A stretch of 64,000 bases of DNA from JAEYOM01 sp036260935 (GCA_036260935.1 DATALQ010000002.1:1-64000); one strand, 5' to 3'. Positions 29,320 through 37,525 are shown, numbered from the stretch's first letter. A program made the numbers and translations. Notes: generated by a model from the letters alone, not told the origin.

Positions 29320-29900
29320 TGCTTCAAAGTATTCTGATCACTTTTATATCAGCCGTATTCATAAATAACTTCGTAGTTGTCAAGTTTTTGGGAATATGTC
29401 CTTTCCTGGGCGTCTCAAAGAAAATCAAGACTGCTGCCGGCATGGGCGCCGCGGTAATATTCGTCATGACGCTGGCGTCAGCCGCTGCATGGCTCGTACA
29501 GGAATTTATACTGAAGCCGCTCGATTTGGAGTACATGCAGACGATCGCTTTTATCCTTGTGATCGCCGCGCTTGTGCAGTTCGTTGAGATGGTGCTGCAG
29601 AAGACCAGTCAGGGGCTCTACAAGGCATTGGGCATATACCTTCCGCTGATCACGACCAACTGCGCCGTGCTCGGCGTTACATTGCTGAATGTCGAAAGCG
29701 GCAACAATTTTTTGATTTCCGTTTTCAACGGCGCATTTTCGGGAGTCGGCTTCACTTTGGCCATAGTGCTCTTTGCGGGTATAAGGGAACGCCTTGAAAC
29801 GGCTGTTGTGCCGAAATGCCTGCAGGGATTTCCTATATCGCTTATTTCGGCATCGTTGGTTTCACTTGCGTTTTTGGGTTTTCAGGGACTGCTCAAATGA
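29319..29900 (+). CDS. rnfA: Rnf complex subunit A (membrane)
   Basis: A 193-residue paralogue of RnfE with opposite topology (NqrE/RnfA family). It has NNFVVVKFLGICPFLGVSKK near the N-terminus and YLPLITTNCAVLG in the second half; the Cys in each joins those of RnfE around the intramembrane [2Fe-2S] cluster. Six hydrophobic helices are visible. It starts at ATG 29319, the last base of the rnfE stop. Confidence 0.94.
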   Translation: MLQSILITFISAVFINNFVVVKFLGICPFLGVSKKIKTAAGMGAAVIFVMTLASAAAWLVQEFILKPLDLEYMQTIAFILVIAALVQFVEMVLQKTSQGLYKALGIYLPLITTNCAVLGVTLLNVESGNNFLISVFNGAFSGVGFTLAIVLFAGIRERLETAVVPKCLQGFPISLISASLVSLAFLGFQGLLK

Positions 29901-29932
29901 TTTGTATACCTGTTTGACCGGAGGATTGAAAT

Positions 29933-30733
29933 ATGGGTGACATAATTGCTGCAGTATTGGTAATAAGCGGTCTTGGATTGATATTCGGCATCGGCCTGTC
30001 CTATGCGTCGAAGGTATTTGCAGTTAAGGTCGACGAAAGGACCGTCAGGATCAGGGAGGTGCTTCCCGGAGCAAATTGCGGAGGCTGCGGTTTTGCTGGC
30101 TGCGATTCCTACGCTGACGCCGTTGTAACAAACGGAGCCGAAACGAACTGCTGCCCCGTGGGCGGAAGCGAAGTAGCCGGGAAAGTAGCAGCCATTATGG
30201 GGGTAGAGGCCGAAGGAGTCAAAAGAGCAGCTGCAAGAGTGCTGTGCAATGGGCGATGCAGCGTTAGCAGGGAAAAATACGAATACCATGGAATAGATAG
30301 CTGTACGGCTGCAGCACAGCTTTACGGCGGGCACAAGGCCTGTGCTTACGGCTGCCTCGGACACGGAGACTGTGTGAAAGCCTGTCCTTTCGAAGCAATA
30401 GATATCACTGGCGGAATCGCCAGGGTCATAGAGGACCGGTGCAAGGCATGCGGCAAATGTTTGGCGGCCTGTCCCAAAAAGCTCATCGAGATAATACCAA
30501 AAGATAAGAAGTATTCGGTAATGTGCCGTTCAAGGGATAAGGGACCTGTTACAAAGAGCAACTGCGAAGTGGGCTGCATAGGATGTACGAAGTGCGTCAA
30601 GGCATGCGGCTATTCAGCCATCAGCATGGAAGGGGCGCTTGCCAGGATAGATTACGACCTGTGTACGAACTGCGGAGAATGTACGAAAGTATGCCCGACT
30701 ATGGCGATCAGGGTCATGGATTTTGGAGAGTGA
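29933..30733 (+). CDS. rnfB: Rnf complex subunit B (ferredoxin-like)
   Basis: A 266-residue polyferredoxin with one N-terminal TM helix (about residues 5-27). The first Fe-S domain is GANCGGCGFAGCDSYA plus Cys at about 72 and 102; then come CLGHGDCVKACP, CKACGKCLAACP, CIGCTKCVKACG and CTNCGECTKVCP. It is the entry point for reduced ferredoxin. The extra C-terminal clusters match the longer clostridial RnfB form. It is the last gene of the operon, 32 bp after rnfA, with GGAGGATTG before the ATG. Confidence 0.94.
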   Translation: MGDIIAAVLVISGLGLIFGIGLSYASKVFAVKVDERTVRIREVLPGANCGGCGFAGCDSYADAVVTNGAETNCCPVGGSEVAGKVAAIMGVEAEGVKRAAARVLCNGRCSVSREKYEYHGIDSCTAAAQLYGGHKACAYGCLGHGDCVKACPFEAIDITGGIARVIEDRCKACGKCLAACPKKLIEIIPKDKKYSVMCRSRDKGPVTKSNCEVGCIGCTKCVKACGYSAISMEGALARIDYDLCTNCGECTKVCPTMAIRVMDFGE

Positions 30734-30821
30734 AAACACAGGCTTTTATATCTATTAAGCCAGGGGAGTAACAGCTCGATCGAGACAACACAATCGAATG
30801 GACAGCGCTTTACCGGAGTAT

Positions 30822-30850
30822 TGCGTTTTTAGGTTTATGTTGATATAATA
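30822..30850 (+). promoter_or_regulatory. Promoter of the preQ1/queT leader
   Basis: TTGCGT, a 17-bp spacer and a perfect TATAAT lie about 20 bases before the preQ1-I aptamer. Confidence 0.6.
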
Positions 30851-30864
30851 AAGAAAAATAAATA

Positions 30865-30905
30865 AGACAGTTCGAAACCATCCTGTCTGTAAACAAAACT
30901 ACGGG
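30865..30905 (+). promoter_or_regulatory. PreQ1-I riboswitch aptamer
   Basis: P1 is AGACAG (30865-30870) with CTGTCT (30883-30888). The loop starts TTCGAAACC as in preQ1-I aptamers, and the A-rich 3' tail AAACAAAACTACGG supplies the pseudoknot strand. It precedes queT, a known preQ1-controlled gene, which supports the call. It senses the queuosine precursor preQ1 and usually lowers expression when bound. Matched from memory of the consensus, not by covariance search. Confidence 0.75.
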
Positions 30906-30991
30906 CTATGATCATCGGATACTATCAGATTATGTGCCAAACATAAATCGGTTATGCTGATCCGCAGATCGTATTTTACTAGTAGACATAC

Positions 30992-31014
30992 AGGAGCGAG
31001 AAGCTCCTTTTTTG
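30992..31014 (+). terminator. Intrinsic terminator of the preQ1 leader
   Basis: AGGAGC (30992-30997) pairs with GCTCCT (31003-31008) around GAGAA, followed by seven T residues. It is the likely expression platform of the riboswitch; about 85 nt of further structured sequence lies between aptamer and terminator. Confidence 0.8.
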
Positions 31015-31017
31015 TTG

Positions 31018-31272
31018 GGTGGCGTGTCCGGCAATGTGGTGTGCCAGTAAGGTGGCGCGTCAAGCAATGTAGCGTGTCCGGCAAAGCTCGACCGCGATTA
31101 CAAGGCTTTTTGCCTGCAAACGTGGGCTCCTTTGGGATAACACAACTTTTGTCTGCAATCGGAGGCTTTCACAGGGTTAGCACAAGGCTTTTGCCTGCAA
31201 ACGTGGGCTTTCTCCGGGATAGCACAACTTTTGTCCGCAATCGGAGGCTTTCTCAGGGGTAGCACAACTTTC
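31018..31272. repeat. Two families of degenerate tandem repeats upstream of queT
   Basis: At 31018-31090 units resembling GTGGCGTGTCCGGCAATGT recur about four times at ~19 bp. At 31099-31272 two alternating ~41-bp units (one with GCCTGCAAACGTGGGCT, one with ACTTTTGTCTGCAATCGGAG) repeat with an 82-bp composite period. They fill the gap between the riboswitch terminator and the queT start. Confidence 0.8.
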
Positions 31273-31317
31273 AACGGACGGACTTGGCGGTTTTTCGAAC
31301 ATGGAAAGGAAATTGTT

Positions 31318-31827
31318 ATGGACCGTAAAACAAATAGCAGCAAGGAAGTAAAGATAAGCAAAACCCCTGTGAGGTTTATTAGCGAGGCGGCAATAATCGG
31401 GGCAATGTATGCGGCGCTTACGATATTGATACCGGGAGGCTCGCAGGAGATCCAGGTTCGGGTCTCGGAAGCTCTCACAGTACTGGCGTTTTTAACCCCG
31501 GCGGCCATACCCGGCCTGTTTGCAGGCTGTATACTGGCTAATTTTGTCGTCGGAGCGGGGCCGTACGACATTGTTTTTGGGAGCTTGGCAACGCTCGCCG
31601 CAGCCTTTCTGACCTATAAAATGCCCCGCAAATACCTGGCTCCGCTGCCTCCCGTCATAGTCAACGCTGTTGTGGTGGCCTTTGTGCTTCATATTTCAAT
31701 TCAGGCTCCGCTGCTAGCCACCATGGGGTTTGTCGCACTGGGTGAGCTCATAGCGTGTTATGGAGTTGGTTATCCGCTGCTACTTCTGCTTGAAAAGCAG
31801 AAATCAAGACTGTTCGGGAGCAGATGA
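31318..31827 (+). CDS. queT: QueT-type ECF transporter S component (queuosine precursor)
   Basis: A 169-residue membrane protein of the QueT family. The signature stretch includes EIQVRVSEALTVLAFLTPAA and GLFAGCILANFVVG, with about five hydrophobic helices. As an S component it binds the vitamin-like substrate (preQ1, preQ0 or queuine) and needs a shared EcfAA'T module, not encoded here. ATG 31318 follows GGAAAGGAAA. The preQ1-I riboswitch upstream independently supports the substrate. Confidence 0.88.
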   Translation: MDRKTNSSKEVKISKTPVRFISEAAIIGAMYAALTILIPGGSQEIQVRVSEALTVLAFLTPAAIPGLFAGCILANFVVGAGPYDIVFGSLATLAAAFLTYKMPRKYLAPLPPVIVNAVVVAFVLHISIQAPLLATMGFVALGELIACYGVGYPLLLLLEKQKSRLFGSR

Positions 31828-31859
31828 TACTGAGCGGATTTTGAGAACTGATTAGAGAA

Positions 31860-32015
31860 ATCGGTTGATTGAAAAAGTAAAGGCCGAGGAAGTAAATCTC
31901 GAGAAAGTGAATTTCTATTTGAAAAACCGGCGAAATGAAAAAGTAAATCTCGAGAAAGTGAATTCCCAGGAAGTAAATCTCGAGGAAGTAAATTCCGACT
32001 TGGGAAATCGGTGAA
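31860..32015. repeat. Degenerate ~15-bp tandem repeats before the TPP leader
   Basis: Units of the type GAAGTAAATCTCGA and GAAAGTGAATTCC alternate about ten times, with a longer ~70-bp superunit beginning AAATCGG/ACCGGCGAAAT. No gene is visible here. Confidence 0.75.
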
Positions 32016-32021
32016 ATACTC

Positions 32022-32050
32022 TTGACATACTGTGGTCAATACTCTATTAT
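32022..32050 (+). promoter_or_regulatory. Promoter of the TPP leader
   Basis: TTGACA (32022-32027), a 17-bp spacer and TATTAT (32045-32050) stand about 22 bases before the TPP aptamer. Confidence 0.8.
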
Positions 32051-32071
32051 ATGACACATAAACTAATAAAT

Positions 32072-32163
32072 CTGGGGAGCTGGATAAATCCGGCTGAGAG
32101 GGAACTGCATCGTTCCGACCCATCTAACCTGAGACGGATAATGCCGGCGGAGGGAGTACAGCA
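32072..32163 (+). promoter_or_regulatory. TPP (THI-box) riboswitch
   Basis: All conserved blocks are present in order: GGGGAGCTGG, GGCTGAGAGGGA, CCGACCC, AACCTGA, GGATAATGCCGGCGGAGGGA. It binds thiamine pyrophosphate and, through the terminator at 32179-32215, represses thiT. Confidence 0.97.
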
Positions 32164-32178
32164 GCGAAGTAACATGCC

Positions 32179-32215
32179 AACCCTCTTATCTGTTTTAGAT
32201 CGGAGGGTTTTTTAT
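32179..32215 (+). terminator. TPP riboswitch terminator
   Basis: AACCCTC (32179-32185) pairs with GAGGGTT (32203-32209), followed by a T run. This is the expression platform of the riboswitch just upstream. Confidence 0.88.
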
Positions 32216-32316
32216 GTGGCCTTAATACTCAAGGATGAGCAGCAGGCCAGGTTCGGACGCGAAGCATGCGGGACGGCATGTCCCTGGTAGACCCGGAAAC
32301 AGGAGGGTTAAATCTT

Positions 32317-32856
32317 ATGAAAAAACAAAATACTCGCATGCTTGTCGAAGCCGGTATGATGATAGCTTTGGCAATTATTCTCGGAGAGTACGTATGGCTT
32401 TTTAAAATGCCGTTGGGTGGGACTGTTACGTTGGGAGGAATGGTGCCACTGTTCATTTTTTCTTTCAGGTGGGGCTGGAAAAAGGGTATCCTGGTTGGAG
32501 CCATTTATGGAATACTGGATCTTATTCTTGGCGGTTTCTATTCGATGCACCCCATATCGATCTTATTGGATTATCCGCTTGCATACAGTATGATAGGGCT
32601 TGCTGGTTTGTTCAGAAAAACGGCAGTCGGCTATATAGGCGGTATCTTTGCTGGAATAACCGGGCGTTTCCTGTGCCATGTAGTATCGGGAGTCGTATTT
32701 TATGCAAGCTACGCGCCCAAAGGTCAATCGCCGTGGGTATATTCCATATTGTATAACGGTACATTCCTGCTTCCGGAGCTTGCTATCACGTTGGTCATGA
32801 CGCTTGTTATCCTAAAGTTTGTAAGACTTCCCGATGCCGAACAAGCCCGTGCATAA
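32317..32856 (+). CDS. thiT: Thiamine ECF transporter S component ThiT
   Basis: A 179-residue six-helix membrane protein of the ThiT/YuaJ family. Typical motifs are GGTVTLGGMVPLFIFSFRWG, the YG.LDL loop and HPISILLDYPLAYSMIGLAG, whose aromatic and acidic residues form the thiamine pocket. It binds thiamine with high affinity and docks to the shared ECF energising module. ATG 32317 follows AGGAGGG at 32301-32307. Control by the TPP riboswitch confirms the substrate. Confidence 0.95.
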   Translation: MKKQNTRMLVEAGMMIALAIILGEYVWLFKMPLGGTVTLGGMVPLFIFSFRWGWKKGILVGAIYGILDLILGGFYSMHPISILLDYPLAYSMIGLAGLFRKTAVGYIGGIFAGITGRFLCHVVSGVVFYASYAPKGQSPWVYSILYNGTFLLPELAITLVMTLVILKFVRLPDAEQARA

Positions 32857-32874
32857 GAAGGCAAAGGTGATTCT

Positions 32875-33040
32875 GTGAAATCGCGGAATAGCAATAAAGC
32901 ATCAGTGAAATCGTAAAATAAAGCTTTTGCGAACTAGAGGAGTAAAGCTTCTGCGTAATTGCAGAATAAAGCTTCAGTGAAATCGCAAATTAAAGCTATT
33001 GCGAACTAGAGGAGCAAAGCTTCTGTAAAATTGCGACTAA
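32875..33040. repeat. Degenerate tandem repeats after thiT
   Basis: Units of about 36-38 bp built on AATAAAGC followed by TTCAGTGAAATCG, TTTTGCGAACTAGAGG or TTCTGCGTAATTGC recur about five times; the ~76-bp pair containing TTGCGAACTAGAGGAG is repeated at 32928 and 33000. One 15-bp piece, TTTTGCGAACTAGAG, is also found at 19036-19050. Confidence 0.75.
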
Positions 33041-33072
33041 AACTTAAAATCCTGTGAACTATAAACAAATAA

Positions 33073-33101
33073 AAATCGCAGGTATATAATGTACCCGCGA
33101 T
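33073..33101 (-). terminator. Terminator for the flavoprotein gene
   Basis: On the minus strand AATCGCGGGTA pairs with TACCTGCGATT (one mismatch) and is followed by TTTATTTG. It lies 125 bp past the stop of the minus-strand flavoprotein gene. Confidence 0.6.
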
Positions 33102-33132
33102 TCGTGAACAATACTTCAACAGTTCTACTTTA

Positions 33133-33223
33133 TCAAAAGTCAGGTGTGGATATTTAAAGTGCACCCCCAATATTAGTCTTGAGTCTAGTATTTGGGGTGC
33201 ATTCATTCTCGCCTGACTTTTGT
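33133..33223. repeat. Large nested inverted repeat
   Basis: AAAAGTCAGG (about 33135-33144) pairs with CCTGACTTTT (about 33212-33221). Inside it a second stem pairs GCACCCCCAATATTA (from 33161) with TAGTATTTGGGGTGC (to 33200). It lies between thiT and the stop of the convergent flavoprotein gene and may be a bidirectional terminator or a small mobile relic. Confidence 0.6.
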
Positions 33224-33226
33224 GAT

Positions 33227-34636
33227 TTAGCGAAGCTCATTTTCAACCCTGCTTCTGATGACCCTGGCTACGTGTACTCCGCTTGCGCTTGCTTGGGAGA
33301 GCCCACGTGTTATTCCTGCGCCGTCGCCTATGGCGAACATGTTGGGCAGCTTCGTTTCAAGCTCGTCGTTAAGCTCGAGACGCGAGCTGTAGAATTTTAC
33401 CTCTACCCCATAAAGCAGTGTGTCGTAGTTTGCAGTTCCGGGTGCAATCTTATCAAGAGCGTAGATCATTTCAATAATATTATCGAGATGCCTCTTCGTC
33501 AGCACAAGGCTCAGATCTCCGGGAGTGGCGTTGAGGGTTGGCGTAGTAAAGCTTTGGGCGAGTCTGTGGTCGTTGGTCCTTACGCCCTTGACCAGATCGC
33601 CGAATCTTTGTACGAGCACTCCACCGCCAAGCATATTTGAAAGCGAAGCGATCCTCTTGCCGTATTGGTAGGGCTCATTGAAAGGCTGAGTAAACCTGTT
33701 GCTTACGAGGAGTGCGAAGTTCGTATTCTCACTTCTGAGCGCCGGATCAGTATAGCTGTGTCCGTTGACGGTAATGATACCGTCGACATTCTCGGAAACG
33801 ACATGTCCATACGGGTTCATGCAGAAAGTGCGTACTATGTCGCCGTACTGCTTTGTCCTGTATTTCAGCTTCGACTCGTATACAGCATCGGTAATGTGTT
33901 CGAAAACCCTCGCCGGCAGCTCGACGCGCACACCTATATCGACCTGATTGTTAATCAGGTTCAGTTTGAGTTCCCTGCACTGCTGCGAAAACCACTCCGC
34001 GCCTGAGCGCCCGGGTCCGTTTATAAGGTATCTGCATCTGATGGAGTCACCGGATGCCAGCTGCAGCGTGTAAAGACCGTTCTCAGGTACTATCCTTTTT
34101 ACTTGCGTTTTGCACCTTATTTCCAGCCTTTCATTCAGGTGCTCGTAAATCCTGATAAGAATCTTCAGATTGTTTTCCGTACCCAGATGCTTCACGGTCG
34201 CATGCAGCAGGTGCAGATCATTCTCGAGAGCCAGTTTTTCTATTCTGGAAGCTTCCTCGCTTTTGGTGCTGAAACGCTCTGTGGTGGCTCCAAACCTAAC
34301 GTTGACACTGTCGACATACTCGAACAGCTCCATGCATGCAGCATCCGGGATATATTCACTGAGCCAGCCGCCGAACTCTGTGGTGAAGTTGAACTTGCCG
34401 TCGGAATAAGCGCCTGCGCCGCCGAATCCGTTCATAATGCCACAGCTGGTACAGTTGATACAGCTTGGCGTCTTTTTCTCAACTATAGGACATTTCCTTT
34501 TATAGATTTCGCCGCCCTGTTCTATCATGACCACACTCAGCGACGGCATCGTTTCCACCAGCTCATACCCTGCAAATATTCCTGCCGTACCGCAGCCGAC
34601 AATGGCTACATCATAAATGTTTTCAGTCACGCTCAT
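33227..34636 (-). CDS. FAD-dependent oxidoreductase, COG2509 family
   Basis: A 469-residue flavoprotein. The N-terminal dinucleotide fold is VAIVGCGTAGIFAGYEL, followed by a Cys-rich CINCTSCGIMNGFGGAGAYSDGKF region and a C-terminal FAD-contact stretch MFAIGDGAGITRGLSQASASG. It matches the uncharacterised NAD(FAD)-utilising dehydrogenase family COG2509; the reaction is unknown. AGGAGAG precedes ATG 34636; an upstream in-frame start at 34687 adds a non-conserved 17-residue leader. Monocistronic. Confidence 0.85.
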   Translation of the reverse strand: MSVTENIYDVAIVGCGTAGIFAGYELVETMPSLSVVMIEQGGEIYKRKCPIVEKKTPSCINCTSCGIMNGFGGAGAYSDGKFNFTTEFGGWLSEYIPDAACMELFEYVDSVNVRFGATTERFSTKSEEASRIEKLALENDLHLLHATVKHLGTENNLKILIRIYEHLNERLEIRCKTQVKRIVPENGLYTLQLASGDSIRCRYLINGPGRSGAEWFSQQCRELKLNLINNQVDIGVRVELPARVFEHITDAVYESKLKYRTKQYGDIVRTFCMNPYGHVVSENVDGIITVNGHSYTDPALRSENTNFALLVSNRFTQPFNEPYQYGKRIASLSNMLGGGVLVQRFGDLVKGVRTNDHRLAQSFTTPTLNATPGDLSLVLTKRHLDNIIEMIYALDKIAPGTANYDTLLYGVEVKFYSSRLELNDELETKLPNMFAIGDGAGITRGLSQASASGVHVARVIRSRVENELR

Positions 34637-34734
34637 TATACTCTCCTCTTTTGACAGCTGCCTGCCTTGCTGCGGGCAGCATTCCAAAAAGATTATAGAC
34701 TATGCCGACCCAAAGTTCAAGGAGGCTTGCAGAC

Positions 34735-34950
34735 TATCATTGTACGGCAGCCTGCTATAGCCTACGGACTACCGCCGGACGGCAGCTTGTGGACTACCGC
34801 CGGACAACAGTTTGCGGCAACTTGTGGACTATTGACGGACAACGGCTTGCGGACTACCACCGGACAATGGCTTGCGGACTACCACCGGACAATGGCTTGC
34901 GGACTTTCGACGGGCAACAGTTTGCGGACTACCGCCGGACAACTTTATCG
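34735..34950. repeat. 25-bp tandem repeat array
   Basis: About eight diverged 25-bp units of the type CTTGCGGACTACCACCGGAC plus five bases; the two near 34850-34900 are identical. There are no spacers, so this is not a CRISPR array. The array lies just upstream of the flavoprotein gene and is translated only in spurious frames. Confidence 0.85.
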
Positions 34951-34959
34951 CACGTTGGT

Positions 34960-35511
34960 TCCCTCAAAATATAAAAAGTTACTGTAGGCTTATCACGGTG
35001 TTACAAAGTTAAATAAAATTCTTAAGTACTGATTGGGGATATCTACTCAAGTGGGCGCGTAGGGAAGTTTTTACATTTCTAATTGTGTCACATAAGCTGC
35101 GTTAAATACACTTTTCCAATACCCTGATTGCAGCCTTAATCTTTGCCGGTAATTTTATTCGTGTTGTTTGGTTTTGCAAGTATGGGGCAATTTAGTTAAC
35201 GAAATACTGGACTTTAGACATTTATGACGCCTAAAACTCATTTTATAGTATGAATTTGCCTGGATTTGTGCCCCAAACTTGAAAAATCAAACATTAGTCG
35301 TAGAAAATAAAAATTTTAAAGTTGTCTTCGGGTTTGTGCGGGCTAAAACGGTAGGTAATACATCAATTGTTATCCTGCAATTCAGGCGCAATTTTCAGGC
35401 CGCAATTCTCTTTAAAATATTAATATTACTTCGTTGCATTTTGGATTTTCTTGCGTTAAAATTATTCTAGCCTGAAGTCCATAGTTTGGAATAACTGAGG
35501 GAGGGAATCAC
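34960..35511. other. AT-rich gap with inverted repeats, no credible gene
   Basis: No open frame here has a plausible start. CAAGTATGGGGCA (35177-35189) and TGCCCCAAACTTG (35269-35281) form an imperfect inverted repeat, and GGACTTTAG near 35211 recurs inverted as CTGAAGTCC near 35473. The segment could be a decayed mobile element. Confidence 0.35.
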
Positions 35512-35709
35512 ATGAAATGTGCCGTATGCGGTTACAGGTACAATGAGCCCGATGAAAATTCGAAAGATAATAAACTTGTCAGCGACGGGAAAGAGCCGTT
35601 TGTCAAGCTGATCAACACGTTTCACCGCACCGATGAGGAGGGGAACCTCGACGAGGCTTATCTGTTCGGATGCCCGAGGTGCAAGACAGTAAGGATGGAA
35701 CTCTGGTAA
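35512..35709 (+). CDS. Small zinc-ribbon-like protein
   Basis: A 65-residue protein with CAVC near the N-terminus and CPRC near the C-terminus, a CxxC pair on each side that is typical of a zinc ribbon. A very good GGGAGGGA site precedes ATG 35512. The protein ends with RMELW. Such small ribbon proteins are common in Clostridia; the function is unknown. It stands alone between repeat-filled intergenic regions. Confidence 0.7.
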   Translation: MKCAVCGYRYNEPDENSKDNKLVSDGKEPFVKLINTFHRTDEEGNLDEAYLFGCPRCKTVRMELW

Positions 35710-35990
35710 AAGGTAAGGCTAGGTAAAGACTGGAGTAAAGCTAAGGTAGCTAAGGTAAAGGCTGGGGGAAAGCTAAGGTAAGGCGAGATAGTTGCCTTGA
35801 AATTCTGGTCGGCATCCCGGCTGCCATATCGTTCTGGCCAGGGCATTTCTATTTCAGGCGTTAAACCTGATGGCCGGACGTAGGTGGGTCAGTATATTCG
35901 AACCGCATTTCAAGAACTGCAATAAATGCAAAAAGTTAAATGCAAAAGGTAAATGCAAAACGGAAAATGCAAAAAGTAGGCCGAATGGCA
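35705..35990. repeat. Two simple-repeat tracts after the zinc-ribbon gene
   Basis: At 35705-35790 a ~12-14-bp unit around TAAGGTAAAG/CTAAGGTAG repeats about seven times. At 35922-35985 a ~16-bp unit of the type AAATGCAAAAGGT recurs four times. Apart from the tRNA promoter at 36002, nothing else is visible in 35710-36050. Confidence 0.7.
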
Positions 35991-36001
35991 GTATGTCACT
36001 C

Positions 36002-36030
36002 TTGACAATACGCCTTTGAGGCTTTAAAAT
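36002..36030 (+). promoter_or_regulatory. Promoter of tRNA-Val
   Basis: TTGACA (36002-36007), a 17-bp spacer and TAAAAT (36025-36030) end 20 bases before tRNA-Val. Confidence 0.75.
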
Positions 36031-36050
36031 ATAATTACTCTTTGAAACAC

Positions 36051-36126
36051 GCGCAATTAACTCAGCTGGTAGAGTGTCATCTTGACGTGGTGAAAGTCAC
36101 AGGTTCGAGTCCTGTATTGCGCACCA
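36051..36126 (+). tRNA. tRNA-Val (GAC)
   Basis: A complete cloverleaf: acceptor GCGCAAT pairs with ATTGCGC, the D-arm is CTCAGCTGGTAGAG, the anticodon loop TTGACGT has anticodon GAC on a TCATC/GGTGA stem, the T-arm is CAGGTTCGAGTCCTG, the discriminator is A and CCA is encoded at 36124-36126. Confidence 0.96.
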
Positions 36127-36150
36127 GACCGTAATGGTTCAATGAATGAT

Positions 36151-36182
36151 GAAAGCCCTTGATTTCAAGGGCTTTCGTTGTT
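36151..36182 (+). terminator. Terminator of tRNA-Val
   Basis: GAAAGCCCTTGA pairs with TCAAGGGCTTTC (36151-36176) around TT, followed by GTTGTTTAT. Confidence 0.8.
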
Positions 36183-36279
36183 TATAGAAAATGATCGAAG
36201 CCTCATTGCAGGGGCTGCGTAAAAAGTCATTGCCGCACATTACAAGGGTTTTAAATTACTGCCAGAGGTGTGAGAAGAA

Positions 36280-36735
36280 ATGGCTGATACATCCGGAGAA
36301 TTGCTTGACGCCCGACAAAATACAATACAATTTTTGAAATTCACATTATTCTCGATATCAGCCGGGATTGTCCAGGCAGTGAGTTTTACTCTGCTTAACG
36401 AATTTACTGCTTTCCCATACTGGCCAAGCTACCTGATAGCCCTTGTTTTATCAGTCGTATATAACTTTACGCTCAATAGAAGATACACATTTAAATCCGT
36501 AGCAAACATCCCTGTCGCCATGTTGAAGATCACATGCTACTATTGCGTGTTTACCCCTCTGTCGACCTGGTGGGGCGATTACCTTACCAACCATGGCTGG
36601 AATGATTACGTGGTGCTTGGAGGCACGATGCTAATCAACTTCGTAACAGAATTTTTGTTTTGCCGCTTTGTTGTTTACCGTAATTCCATCAATACGAATA
36701 AAATCGCGCAGAAAGACAGGGGAAACGCAGCCTGA
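36280..36735 (+). CDS. GtrA-like membrane protein
   Basis: A 151-residue protein with four hydrophobic helices and the GtrA-family pattern: IQFLKFTLFSISAGIVQ at the start, LVLSVVYNFTLNRRYTFKS in the middle and INFVTEFLFCRFVVYRN at the end. GtrA-like proteins help move undecaprenyl-linked sugars across the membrane during glycan modification. AGAGGTG precedes ATG 36280. No glycosyltransferase gene adjoins it, so the substrate is open. Confidence 0.8.
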   Translation: MADTSGELLDARQNTIQFLKFTLFSISAGIVQAVSFTLLNEFTAFPYWPSYLIALVLSVVYNFTLNRRYTFKSVANIPVAMLKITCYYCVFTPLSTWWGDYLTNHGWNDYVVLGGTMLINFVTEFLFCRFVVYRNSINTNKIAQKDRGNAA

Positions 36736-36832
36736 CAGGATAGTGATTGAGTAGCCCTCGGTCATATAATCGACAGGGAGCTTTTGAAGATGTTGGCTTA
36801 TTAGGCTTTTTGCTTTCCGTAAGAGGACAGGC

Positions 36833-37525
36833 TCATGAGGCTTTGACAATAGCCTTGTCAAGGAATTTTAAAGCAATCATGCCTATTTCAGTCCATAGCC
36901 AGCTGTACAGATACGAAAAGGTATATATTGCAGCTGATGCTATGAAACTGAATCCGGACGGAGATATTGGACCGAGTACGGGGAATCTCAGTATATAAAG
37001 CAGAAACGATATTCCCATTGTCAGGCATAATGCTGCAAAAGCAATGACAGCGGCTCTAGTTTTAAAAAGCTTGAGTCCAAGACCGATGCCAAGCCCCAAT
37101 AGTCCCGTTGTAAAGGGAAATACGATTATTTCGGATGGCTGCAGTATCACCAGTAAAAACAAGGTGACTGAATACGCCGCTGCGCCCGTGGGTATCGAAA
37201 GAATTGCAGCCAGGGCTACAGGCAGAGTGACAAGTGAACTTATTATGAACCCCGGACCTCCTAAAGCTCCAGCTGATTGCATTATCGCAGCAAATGCTGA
37301 AAGCATGGAGGCAATGATTATTCTTTTAATCCTTGTTCCGGAAACACAAATATTCGTACTGATCAATCGGACTCCCGCCGAAATCGGTTTTCTCCAGTAT
37401 GCGGCAAACCTCTTCAGTAAAGAAATCAATATTTTGCGGGTGCTATCTAATATGCCTTTGGCTGTATTCCTCAAAAAAACCACCACTTTAGTGACTGCTA
37501 TTATGAATTCAATGAACCTGCTCAT
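36833..37525 (-). CDS. Polytopic membrane protein, unknown
   Basis: A 230-residue protein with a basic, helical N-terminal ~65 residues and about five hydrophobic helices (roughly 68-90, 95-118, 122-150, 158-178, 185-215). GGAGG lies before ATG 37525 on the minus strand. No family is recognised; the Gly/Pro-rich loops (GALGGPGF, ATTGLLGLGIG-like region) are compatible with a small transporter or channel, but nothing specific supports that. It is divergent from the chemoreceptor gene. Confidence 0.6.
   Translation of the reverse strand: MSRFIEFIIAVTKVVVFLRNTAKGILDSTRKILISLLKRFAAYWRKPISAGVRLISTNICVSGTRIKRIIIASMLSAFAAIMQSAGALGGPGFIISSLVTLPVALAAILSIPTGAAAYSVTLFLLVILQPSEIIVFPFTTGLLGLGIGLGLKLFKTRAAVIAFAALCLTMGISFLLYILRFPVLGPISPSGFSFIASAAIYTFSYLYSWLWTEIGMIALKFLDKAIVKAS

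Noticed and set aside
34735..34950. Possible CRISPR array
   Set aside because: The 25-bp units are head-to-tail without unique spacers and no cas gene is present.
34667..34987. Two plus-strand frames of ~90-106 residues through the 25-bp repeats
   Set aside because: 25 is not a multiple of three, so the frames drift through the repeat; there is no ribosome-binding site. It is noncoding repeat.
35279..35470. 63-residue frame in AT-rich DNA
   Set aside because: Weak start, no ribosome-binding site, no family; likely chance.
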